From Nautilus pompilius (Eukaryota > Mollusca > Cephalopoda > Nautilida > Nautilidae): DNA of 64,000 bases. The first letter of the stretch is position 1; every line of letters starts with the position of its first letter. The notes below the pieces were generated by a model. The model searched no databases and had not been told where the DNA came from. It saw only the letters and a list, made by a program, of their open reading frames with translations. The stretch is taken from contig JACATO010000591.1 of NCBI GenBank assembly GCA_018389105.1, positions 1,722,501 to 1,786,500 of the forward strand, in the 5' to 3' direction. The position numbers were made by a program, and so were the translations under genes. Shown one piece after another: positions 42,601 to 54,600 of this stretch.

Positions 42601-45600
42601 AGATTTTTACAAATGTGTGAGAAATTTGTATCACACACGAATGTATTGATGATAATCGTCTGACAAAAATATGCACACACACACACAATGAATTTGGCAA
42701 GACTGTTGTATTATATTAGCATTTGGACTATTAAGTTTTCATCTCTGGCACTTTATGTATCTTCTCATGTCATCATAATACTAAGCAATCAAATATATTC
42801 ACAAGCAACCAAAGAAATATGTATAATTACCTTGCGTGAAAACACCAAAACAACTTCTTTGTTTACGAGCTCTGAATTTTCAGAAAATGGAAATGCCCTC
42901 CTTTGAGAGAAAACGGAGGAAACAGTTATTATAATGGTAACTTAGCAAAAGCCCTTTGAATCGCATTTCTAAATCAAATTCAATAAATAAGGTTCTTCCA
43001 TGACCTCGTGCCCTTTGTGTGACGTGCATGAAGATCGATGGCACAGTGATTATGTAATAACTATACAATAAAGACCTTTTTCATTAAAAAAAAATATTTA
43101 CTCAAAATAGCATCTGAAACACAAACTTTACCTGATGGAAAATCCAAAAAATAAAAATCGAAAATTTGGACCCAGACCTCTTCATTCGTACTCAATTGCC
43201 TCCCTTGAAAATCAAATTGCCCCCCCCCTTAAAAATCAAATCCCCCACGTTGAGAACCACTGCTCTACATGAAGCCTATATTGTCTTGTATTCTACTTTT
43301 TTTAAAAAACAATGTTATTGAATAAACTACCTTTTCCTCTATTTTCTCTTTAGCAGACACATTATATTTTAACATAAGAAAGCATTGTTCAAAATTTCCT
43401 GGTAAGCTCTTATGTGGTCTGGTTTCAGTTTATTGTCTTTGTTTTCATATTCTTCCTTAAGAATTGCATTTTGTTTTTAATCTCAGACTGACAGACTTTT
43501 CAGAAAATGTTTCCATAAATAATCTTGGATTTTGGCTTATTCTCTTGATAAGGGGAGGTCTGAAGAAAAAGGGAGTGTCTGTCACTTAACTTGAATTTCA
43601 TTTTACTTCAGGTTGGCAGTTTCCTTGGCTTTGCAGACAGCAGTATGCTTGCTGAGTTGGTCAGGGCCCATGTATTTGAGAAGTAAGTGTTGATGTATCA
43701 AAATAAAGTAAGAAAGACCTTATAAATTGAGTGGACAGAAATTGGTGATGGGTGTAGTAGAACTTCCATACTGTATTTACAGTGAGCTGTGACCTCAGAG
43801 AAGTAGTATAAAATGAAATGATTCATTTATTTCACTTCTGTTATTGCTGGTATTATTCAACTTCCTGACTGAATAATTGATGTAGAGATTTTATCACAAA
43901 TTATTTCTATTCTGAACTACTGCGGTGTTGTTTTGTAGTTATGTTGTTAATCTCCCTACACAACAGAATTGTAGGTTTTAACTTGACTTGAAGTATGAAA
44001 ATATTTTTAATGTCTTTGAACAGACAAGTCTGACGAGTTAAGAGAAACTCTCCAGATTTTTGAATAGTATAAAGTTTTCTATTGATAATTTTCAAGACCT
44101 GGTGTTTGTTTGCTTTACAATCTACAATAAGTTATGTAACTTTTTACTTACTAAACATAAACTTTATTTATAGAAAAACTTTTAGCAGACACCAAAAAAT
44201 GTTTGTTGTGCTGACTTGAGAAATTAAATTTATTTACTGTAGATATTTCAAAACAGAATTTTGCAAACTTATGTAACTGTAACCAAGTTATTTTTCCCCA
44301 CTCTTGTAATCTTGGATCTAAAAACTTATGTCCACTATTTTTAGTTTTGGTTTCCATAATAAGATCAATATAACCAACATGGTACATGCAAAGGGATTCA
44401 ATGATGGAGAGAGGGCGAAAAAGTAAACTTTCTTCTAATGAAGTTAGTCAACATCAATTTTATTTTTTATCTTGAACATGAAAGCATTAGAAAAATGCAA
44501 GTTTCTGCAGTGAACATACTGAGAATATTGAGGAGAAAATTGAATTAAGTTAACTACTATAAATGTATTCACAAGACTCATGAACTCTGTGACAGCTGGT
44601 AACTATGCTTCTATCAATTTTCTGAAAGGGATTTGAAGGGAAAAAAATGTACCTATAAATAATGAACTTATTTAATAAGATTATCAAAAGAAATATGCCA
44701 TATTTATTTTATACTGTGAACAACATTGGTATGAGGACCTATCAGAAGGTTCCAGGACCACCCCTTTTATAAGCAAACTATGTGTAGAAAGTTATTTTTC
44801 ATTATGATCACCTTTGGAATACTCCCCTTGACTTTCAGTACAGTTTTCCCAACATTTGTGAAGAAATTGGAACACTGGCCATAAGCCATTCTTGGCAACC
44901 CCCATCAACATGTGGTTGCAGCTGTCTGGAGAAAGTTTGTCTGTGAAACGGCAGCCTTTCAGAAGGCATGAAGCCATAAGGTGCAAGCAAGGTTTGGTGA
45001 GTACAGATGATGTGGAAATAATGTAATCCCACAATTGATTGGAAATTCATTGATAAGAAAAGATGTGTGACAAGGTGCACTGATATGTTCAAGAATCCAC
45101 ATGCACTTTGTAAGCAGATCATGAAGTTTGCATTGCACAGCATTGATGGGATAAGTGATGGCATTTTTGAAATGATGCATTGATTGTTTTTCCTTTGGAA
45201 ATAAACTCCTGGTAAACAATGTTCCTAGCATCAAAGAACATGATGAACATTACCTTCACACAAGACTTGTCAGTTCAGCATTTCCTTAGCTGTGATGATA
45301 AAGGTAACTTCCTTACACAACTTTGGGCCTTTGTCTTATGGTCATTTAGGTACACCCATGTGATGCTGTGATCCAAAATGGTTGGTTCACTACCCAAAGC
45401 AATTTTCAATTTTTGTTCAACTCATCACTGATTCTGCTTATCTGTCAATGTCAATTCAGTCTAATGACCATCAAGTCTAATGCTGAGTGCCTAATTTATA
45501 TAGTGGTATATCATGATACACACATGGCGTCTGTTGTCATGCAAGTGAAACACGCTTGCTGAGGCATTGCAGATATAATATTAGAGTTGTAATAACCATA

Positions 45601-48600
45601 TCCATTTCCATTCACTCATGCTGCCTGATCTTAGAACTTTCTGGTAGGTCTTCATATATAAGATGCAGATTTTAAAATGTTAGAATTTTTATCTTCAACT
45701 CATTGGGAACTATTTTATAAAGTGAATTATAACTAAAGTAAGCAAGAAGACTGATGATTGTTGGAAACTCTTGTGAATAAAAAGTAGCCTGTCATAAAAA
45801 TAACTCTAGAACTGTATACAATTTTTATCTGTATTATTTTCATGTAAACTAATTGTGCATAAAAAAATTCATCTATATCAGTAAGGAAAATTACAAGTAT
45901 AGTAACAAATATTGTATGTGAGTTCAAAGATCATCAGGAATTAGTCAAGGGAAGATCAAAAGAAGTCGTCTTCTTTAGTATCTGAATGGAACAGAAGCAA
46001 GCCAATTCTGGATTAAGTATTGAGTACTGGTTAGTGGTGCTGCTGAAAAAAAACAACATCAATGTGTGCAACAACATTTCCAACATTCTTATAAAACTAC
46101 CTCAACCAGATTTCCTAACATTTACTTAATCACAGATCAATTATTAACACAGTTTGGACTAAAGAAAAAATAGCATGATATTGGTACTTTGACTATGATC
46201 CTTGATTTGAATTATCATGTCTTTTTGCCAGAGATTTCCTAAAGTGTATAGAACATCAAATAGAAAAGTGTCCAATGTATTTTGATAATCCTAGTTATCT
46301 TCTCTTTCCAAGTAATGCTTCTATTTAAGACCAAGGATTACTGAATGTTAATCATAATTCTTATTTATGTTTCACTGATTTGTTCTTAGTTGAGTTTGAC
46401 TTGATATCCTTCTTCCTTTGATCTTTTTGGGGGGTGGTGTGGTGTAATTGTTATGGCCTGTTTGTTAAGTTTGCAAGTGTATGTGGTGGTTAGGTGGTAA
46501 ATTTTAAAATGGAAGAAAAGGAGCAGATAAATCAGTTTGGTGTTAGCCTTACATAGGTTTTTGAAAGAATTTATTGTGTATATGTATTGATGCATAACAC
46601 ATCCAGAGAGATGAATGATCTAACATTACTGACAACTGTATGCTTGTTACTTGGTTAACAAGTTCATACATAAACATTGCTACATTTTGTTCATTTATTA
46701 AACAACACTTCTAATCAGTTTCCTCTAGTATATACAAGGTGGCTTCTATAACTTTGTTATATTTGATAATATTTAGACATCTAGAAAATAATGTTAATAT
46801 TATTATTATTATTTGGCCTAAATGGACATTGTTTGATGGTTCATGATAAAATGGTATAATTGCTGCAATAGAAAAACCAAAAAACCAGTGCTACTTGCAG
46901 CAGAAATTGGTTTAAATGCATTCATAAAGAATCTGATGTACCACATAAGGCCTGCCTTTATTAATGTCATAATTTAATTAAACTCCTATTTTGCTAAACA
47001 TGATGTATCAATTTGTTTTTGCAGATCATTTCAACTAGAAAGAATGTGAACATTAAAACATAAAGTGTCCAATTTATGAGGAATTCTATGGAATTCTTTG
47101 GATCTCTTTTACATTTCTTTGCTTTGCAGTGTACAAATACTGTAAACAGATACAGCGATGTTTTACTTTTGTTTCAGTGTTTCTGTAATTGACTATCAAG
47201 CTGAATGTGAGATATTCAAATCTGATGAAAAGAATTCAGCTGGAACTCTATTTAATGTAAGTTATTTTGTCAGTGTTGGTATTAATGGGTTTAAAGGGGG
47301 GTATGGTTTTAAAAACAACTACCATGCAGTTGGCATAGTAGTTCATTCATAGATTATTGGACTTTTAAAGTTCAGGGCCTGAGTTTGGATCTTACAGGGG
47401 ACTATCTTTGGCATTCCTTCCTAACATGGCTTCTTACTTTCTTTCACTAGCTGGCCACATGGGTTTCTTCTGGGCACTTAGTTTTCCTTCCACATCTATA
47501 AATGAAGGTTCTAGTAATGACTTTTGATAAGTTTGTTCACTAAGCAACACTTAAAATAATTTTCCATTTTTAAAGGGCCAGCCTTCCTCCCTTAAGTCCT
47601 GCTTTATACAAGATTGGTGACAAGGCACTACCACAGCACATTTTAAGAAATACAAAAATTTCTACAGCTCTGGTAATTTTAACTGTTAATTTTCTATCAC
47701 CTGACAAGTCCAAGAAGTTTAGTCTGTCTGTCTTATCATCACATGGTGTAGAGATTACTTCAATCCATAGTTAAATCAGCTTAGTGTAGCGCAGTTCATG
47801 CAGTCAATGATGATCAAATGCATGTCTTAGATTCTCTGGGCATTAAATGGTGGTAATTAGCAAATATTTGGTTCTTTTTTATTATCAGTGTTGGAGTTAA
47901 TTATGCTTGATTAACCTCTCTCTTGGGGCTTCCTAAATGATAAACATTTTTTTTTTTAAATTATGATGAAGGAAATGAATTGTAACAAAGAATTACATGT
48001 TAGCAATAAAATGTTAAAAACAATTTTTATTTTAAATATCCATAGTAGGCAAATTTTACTGCAGGTTATTAACAATACTTAGTACTCAGTGCTTTTGTAG
48101 CTATTGACAGCGTGTTTTTGCTCTACCTGTATTGTATGTACTGCATTGGGCAGGTGTTGGTAAATGTACTCTGTACACAGTGTACAACTTCAAACAATGA
48201 TCTTTGTTTGGGAAATTTTATTTTATTTTTAATCTTCTTTTTTTTTCATTTTAATTTTCTTTTTTATTTAAGATGATAATTTGTTACATTTATTTTCCTG
48301 GATGCAGATTTTAAAAGAAAGAAAAATTTGTCTCTGTCAACAAATGGTTTTAGGTCCTGCCCAATGTCATTTTTATATCCTTTCACTATCTTATAATGAA
48401 ATAGTAGCAATGGTCAGTTATTCTCTGTTTTCTCTTGATATGCATTATATTGTTGAATATACTCAGTTTGTTATAAGGCTTTAATTGTTCAAGGTAAGTC
48501 TTGCCTTTGTAGAAGCACCAGATCTTTTGGCATGAGAGAGTATTTGGGGAGAGGGGCAAAAGGAATCATCATAAAAGACTCTCCAAAGTTGTCACTCTAA

Positions 48601-51600
48601 CAATAGCTTACTTCATGGCTGTTGCTTGTATCTATTGACACTGTTGTATTGTTACAAGGCTTAAAGGGATTGGCCAACTTTGATTTGACTGAGTATGTCC
48701 AATGGTTTCCTCTGAGCATGTACAATTGTAGACATGCTAAGACACCTGGTGCAGTTATTATCATCTACCTCATTAAAGATACTGATCATTGTTCATGCGA
48801 TGAGAATGCTATGCACTTTTGATCAACTGTCTTATAATTAGCCAAACTTTCCTGGCTATCAGTATAAAAATATTTTCAAGAGTTGTATTATTATTTTTGT
48901 TGCTATGTAGTTTTCCATGAAGACCAAACAAAACTCATGCAGATATCCTCTTTCATCTTTATATTTCTTTAACATTATCTTTAGCATTTATTTAGTCATT
49001 TTTATAGATTGTATAGTGTAGAGAATACAAAAAGGACAAGGCAGTGCTTACCTAAGATCCTTATTTTAGCTTTTACCAATTTGTCACAAAAGAGAATCAA
49101 ATGGAATAAGTTTGTACAAGACAGATCAATTTTACAGCATTTCAAACAACAGTACATTTCAAAAAGACTAGCTAATCTGCCATTCTGCAACTAAATGTTT
49201 ATGAGTATACTGTGTATCCTGCTTCTTTGTGACATCAGTGCATAAGGCATCCACCAGAGGAAACTACATTGGTTTAATTTCCTAAGCCAAACAGAGAAGA
49301 ACAGGGCATGGAGGTTAGCCACACAGCTGGCTGGTAAAGAAGAGTGAGAAGGAACTATATCAGGGAGGTTCACCAAACTATCCCACAGGATTCAAACTTA
49401 GTTTTCACCCTTAGGAATCTCACTGTGTTTCACTAATATTGCACCCATTACTTACCTCTGCTTGTTTTAGCCAAGCAAATTACCAAAGATGTTTTGCATT
49501 ACTTCAGATATTTTTTACTACAAGTGGAAGGTTAGTTTTAATAATAATAATAATAAAAATAAATCAATATTTATAACAGCACTAGTAATGACTTTGTCTA
49601 TGATGAGGACGATGCATCATGCTGATGTTTAGAAAGGCCCAATACTAATTTACTAATTACTTGTTTACTAATTTTGTATCGGTTGTCAAAAGTTAAGCAA
49701 CAAACAAAAAACCAAAAATATCTTTAAAATGGTTAAGGTTTTATTCACCGTTCAATACAAACTCCTTTCCATATAACACAACACTTATCAAAAGAAATAT
49801 ATAGATGAGTTCCAGCAGAAACACACAAATTAGCTTTGGTATAAAGACATGAAAAAAAAACTGGCCTGTCTTCATATCAGTCGGTATATTTGTTGAGAAG
49901 GTCAGCGTTACAAATGAGTAGCCATTGGAAGAATCTCTCTGACAGAGCATCAGCTGTAGCACAGAAGTCGGCCAGTGACAACAGATTAAAAATTGGCTAG
50001 ATGTGAACATAAGTTTGATTTATTATGTATTGAAACAATTTTAAGTGCATGATGGCAATGTCCAAAGATAGTTCAGGGTCAATCATGAGTCACAATCCTA
50101 CCCATAGAGTGTATTCTCTTGACCAGCCACCATAAACAAAAGCTGCTAAACTGGTGCTATGAACATATCACTTGACTAGAACCATGTTTGCTTAGTCAGG
50201 GTTTAAGCCTTCAGTTATACTCATGGTTTGTACTGATTGCCTACAAAAATTGTGGAAAAGGACCACTAAGGTGGTGGAAGTGTAATGGCCTGGGCAGGAA
50301 TTTAATTGGGTGGGTGTAAAGAGCTACATATGTTCCAAGGAGATACCTTGGCTGCATTGAGGTAGGGACCAGATTTTAGATACTTATGGAAATACAATTG
50401 GTGATAACTTCATTTTAATGGCTTGTTTACATGAGATGTGTATAACAAACGAATATCTTCATAACAAAACCACTAGCCATATGATATGGCCAGCACATTC
50501 TCTTGAGCTAAACCCTATTAGGAATTTTTGAGATGCTCTAGGACAGGGGTCGGCAACCTTTTCGGCTCGCGGGCCGGATTCAAAATTAGCCGCATGTCCG
50601 CGGGCCGGATGGTTATGAGTTGCCAAAAATCGTTTCTATTGCCACTTTACATCTATAAATTAAGTGATTCTTAACAATTGCAAGTTAACACAGCTTACCG
50701 ATGACAAGTAATTAATGCGTAACGCGCTCGCAAAAACTCTGACAGACTGTTATCAACGTGTGCGCTCACGCCATTTTATAGTAGCCCTGACCTGCTTTCG
50801 GACAAAACACCTGAGTCTGCGCGCGCCTTGTCAATTTTGTGCGTGCATCGCACACGTGATCACACGTCTGAGCGCCCACTTGCAAGCGCGTGCAGCACTC
50901 AAGAACGCTTGAAAAATAAAAGGCACACACAGCCATGATTTCTCAAGGACTGAATATTTTGTCATTTTTCCGGAAAGGCTCCGCGGGCCGGATGAGAGTG
51001 CCTCGCGGGCCGGATCTGGCCCGCGGGCCGTATCGTGCCGACCCCTGCTCTAGGAAGATGTATTGCTTCTTTCCAAACTCCCCACCCCCCCCCCACTGTT
51101 GGTGGTCTAAAAACCACGTGCAAAAACACTAATTTTGAAATGCATGCTTGTTTATAGATATAAAAATGTGGGTGCAGTACAACTAGAAACTGCTCGAATT
51201 AGGTCATTTGCAAAATTGCATCAGGAAGCTGGAAGTTTCTGCAAATTACAACATTGTGCAGTCAGCCAACCAACTTACCAGTAACATCAAGGATAAGCCT
51301 AGTAGAAGTCTTCTCCATTTACAGACGCTCATAGGAAACATGATCAAAAGAATTGCACTACAGAACAGGATAGTTACTGCTACCTAGATCTAATCTAACA
51401 CACTTGTTGGCAGTCATTTGGATTTAGGTGTGTGGCCAAACTGTTAGAAACTGTTTTCACCTTGCAGGATTAGGCATGTCTCCCTTTAAGATTTAAGTAG
51501 TTGGGAAAAGATTTAGGGAAAACCTGAAAATCAGCTCAGATTGTATTTCTCCAATGGTGAGTTACATGGATAAGATCATCATGGAGTATCTTGTGCAGCA

Positions 51601-54600
51601 TGACCATTATAGTGTGGATTATGGCTGGCAGAAGGACTTTCATGGTCGACATTTATGACTGTCTTACTGGTCAGAGGTACCTGGACAATATTGAGACTAA
51701 TAGTCCAACAACTGGGACCAGTGTTCATGTTTTAGTACACATAGGAAGGTCATCACTGTATGCCTTAGGGCCAACAACATCACTATAGTGAACCCACTAG
51801 CCATTTTTCCAGATCTTTCCCATATTGAGCATCCCTTTGGAGTCTCAGAATCCTCCTCCACAGAACCTAAAAACAGTCTAGGTGTTGTCTTGATTATGGA
51901 CGAGGAGCAGTATTACTTAGGGTGATCAAGCATTTCACTTTAAGCATGCACAGATGAAGTGCCAGGTGTATGCATTTCCAAGGTTACCTTACCTAATACT
52001 GAGTATGTCAGTCGTCTTGTGATTTTCTACTTTATAGGGCACCATTAGAAATAATTATGTCATTCCTCCAATGATATTTTATAAAGAAGTTTAGCAGATA
52101 ATTTGGCTAAGGAGTCTATTGTTCTACAACTTCTGATTGCTTTGTTTCTTAAAAAGTGGAATTAAATATCTAACATTAAATTTCAATATCTCTACAGATT
52201 TTTGTGGCCAGTATATTATTATAACGAATCCCTTTTCTCTCATGGGCCTTTTTCTTTTAACCCTTCACCTACTATAGGCTGTCTTTAAACACACCAAGTA
52301 GTGGTGTTATCTTTTAATCTCAGACACAGGGTACCAAGCGAATTGTTAAGAATACGTTTGTAGCCAAGTGTATCATGATCTTACATTTGATTCAGTGACT
52401 TCATTATGACCTTTACCAGGTTCCAAAAGTAGAAAAAAATGGTAATTATCATGGGCTTTTTTAAAATATTGGTTTTCAATCTCAAACTGTCTATCATTTC
52501 TCATTTGCATTCTTAAATATGTGATAACCTATAGTAAGTCACTTAACTCAAGTCCAACATTTCCATATTCATTGTTTAATTGTTTTCTTTTATTATATGT
52601 TTATCTCACTCATTTCAGACGAGAGCTTATGAAGGAAAATTTTATTTTGCATTATTCTTTGCCATGTTGCAAACAAAATTTCAACTTGTGCTACAAAATG
52701 GTACAGGTTTGACATTAGTGTAGGGATGGTTTGAATACAAATTGTATTCATGGTTTACAAAATAAAAAAACAAATTACTTACCCAGTACATACAATGATA
52801 AATCTTTCTACTGCTCCTTCCTTCTTTTTCTAGCCTGCAAAAAAGATGATTTTTGCCCTTTTCAGTATTTTTAATGAAATTATCATGTAAGTATTTAATT
52901 TGTTTATTCTGTTTTCTTGTTTTGCTTTTCTTAAATGTCAGCTTTTGTTCCAGTAACTATGTTTCAGCTACTGCCCAGTAGGTGTGACAAAGAGTGGGTA
53001 TAAAAGGAGCACTTCTTTGATAGTCATCAATTAGAAATGGTTACTTTCATTCTTATGAGATTTAAAGTGAAATAGTCTGCCTTTCTTTTCTGTTGTAAAA
53101 GAATTGATCTGCAGATAAATGCCTACTTAAACTATGTAATATTTGAGAGCATAAAGGGATTTCAGTTGTGTTACCTTTAGAAAATAGACAGTTGGTTTAA
53201 TCACTTAATTAAAGAATCTGTGTTTCATGTTCTGCCTCTGTCGCCTTCATCAGAGTGGCAACAAGGGAAGATTGCCAAATATAGATGCTAGTCTAACAGA
53301 TATGGGGAAAGGCAAATACATTACAGCATTCATAAGAGACATCATGGTGGGGGCATGTCTAGCAGGTGCCATAGTGGCCAAGACAGTTTCATTGGTAGGC
53401 TGCTACAAGTCATTGGTCATTTAAGTTTATTAGCAATGGCAAAAAATGTTTGTGTAAGGGGGAATTGTAGCCACAAATATATAGTGACAGAATAACAGGA
53501 TAGTAAAGTCTAACCATCATCAAACAATAGAATATAGACTGACTGACAGACAGAGAAATTCAGTGCAGGGTAATCTACATAAATCATCGGTCATATCCTG
53601 TGAAGAACATTGCAACAAATGGACTATGGCAGTAGCAGACTATTGTATAAACTACTGATCACAATTGCCAACTCAGAAGATGTCTTGTATGGCATAAGGA
53701 GCACAGATGACTGGCTAAAAGTGATGTGGTCTGACAAGCAAGTTTTACCATTTTTTTTTGCATAAATAGGAGAAAAGACAGGTTTGGATAAAGCCACACA
53801 AATCATTTTGCCCCTTTTCTGTGGTGGAGATATGGTTTAAGACATGTTTTGCTGGTATACCATGTACCCCTTCATTCTTTTAGAAGGCAGAATAGATGCC
53901 AAAGCCTACCTCAGCATCATTTACATTCCAGTGCATCCAGCAATATTTAATGTATATCCTAGTGGGGATGGATACTTCCAAGATAATGATTCTCTTTACT
54001 TCACCTACATTGTGTATTTATAGTTAGAAGAACATGGAGATTTTAGGCATTTTCCATGGCCAAAACAATCCCTGGACATCAGTCCAATTGAGCATCTGTG
54101 GGATGAACATGAAAGATAATTTTCTATCACGATCTTCTGCCTACTTAACTTCATATTGTGTACAATATTAATGCCTGAGTAGGGAAATATCCCTCAGGGC
54201 ACTCTATACCATATTGTGTCATGGCTGTTATTTGGGGGAAAAAGTGGCCCAACTTATTATTATGTGTAGGTCTTAATAAAGTGGCCAACCACTGTGTGTA
54301 ATCATACCTGAAATATTAATATTGGTCAGATGCTAGTATTTGTGGTGGAAGACCAAATTAATATGGCTGTGCACTGTATGTACATTAACAGGTCATCATC
54401 ATCATTAGGAAGTCCTGGATACATCAGCTGAATCTGGAAATATTGAAAAAAATATTCAGCATTTTATCAAAATAGTTTTGACACCCCCCCCCCTCTCATC
54501 ATTACATCTGACTGCTAATAGTACAGAGTCCTTAGCAGTCAGTCAAAGATTTTAATTGTTTTTAATTTACGTATCTGCTAGATTGTAATGTATGTATTTA

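Larger units (their letters stand above)
27933..43611. other. 15.7-kb intron between exons f and g
   Basis: It contains SINE-like copies (32315-32600, 35790-35960), a GT/AT tract (30638-30682), the Tc1 element (37626-39159), a candidate cassette exon (39779-39826) and the hAT element (40375-43262). In 28540-29150 several short ORFs occur on the minus strand but match no family I know. I see nothing in 33000-35700 or 36000-37600. Confidence 0.6.
43683..47177. other. intron between exons g and h
   Basis: It holds the mariner relic at 44732-45654. Nothing recognised in 43683-44700 or 45660-47177. Confidence 0.6.
47257..52833. other. intron between exons h and i
   Basis: It contains SINE-like copies at 47318-47660 (plus) and 49190-49400 (minus), a Tc1 relic (50085-51135) split by a hAT MITE (50544-51047), and another Tc1 fragment (51540-51860). 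Nothing recognised in 47700-49180 or 51900-52833. Confidence 0.6.

Noticed and set aside
50715-51132. ORFs of about 65 codons rich in Arg/Cys/Pro
   Set aside because: They fall in the GC-rich hAT MITE; the composition explains the open frames.
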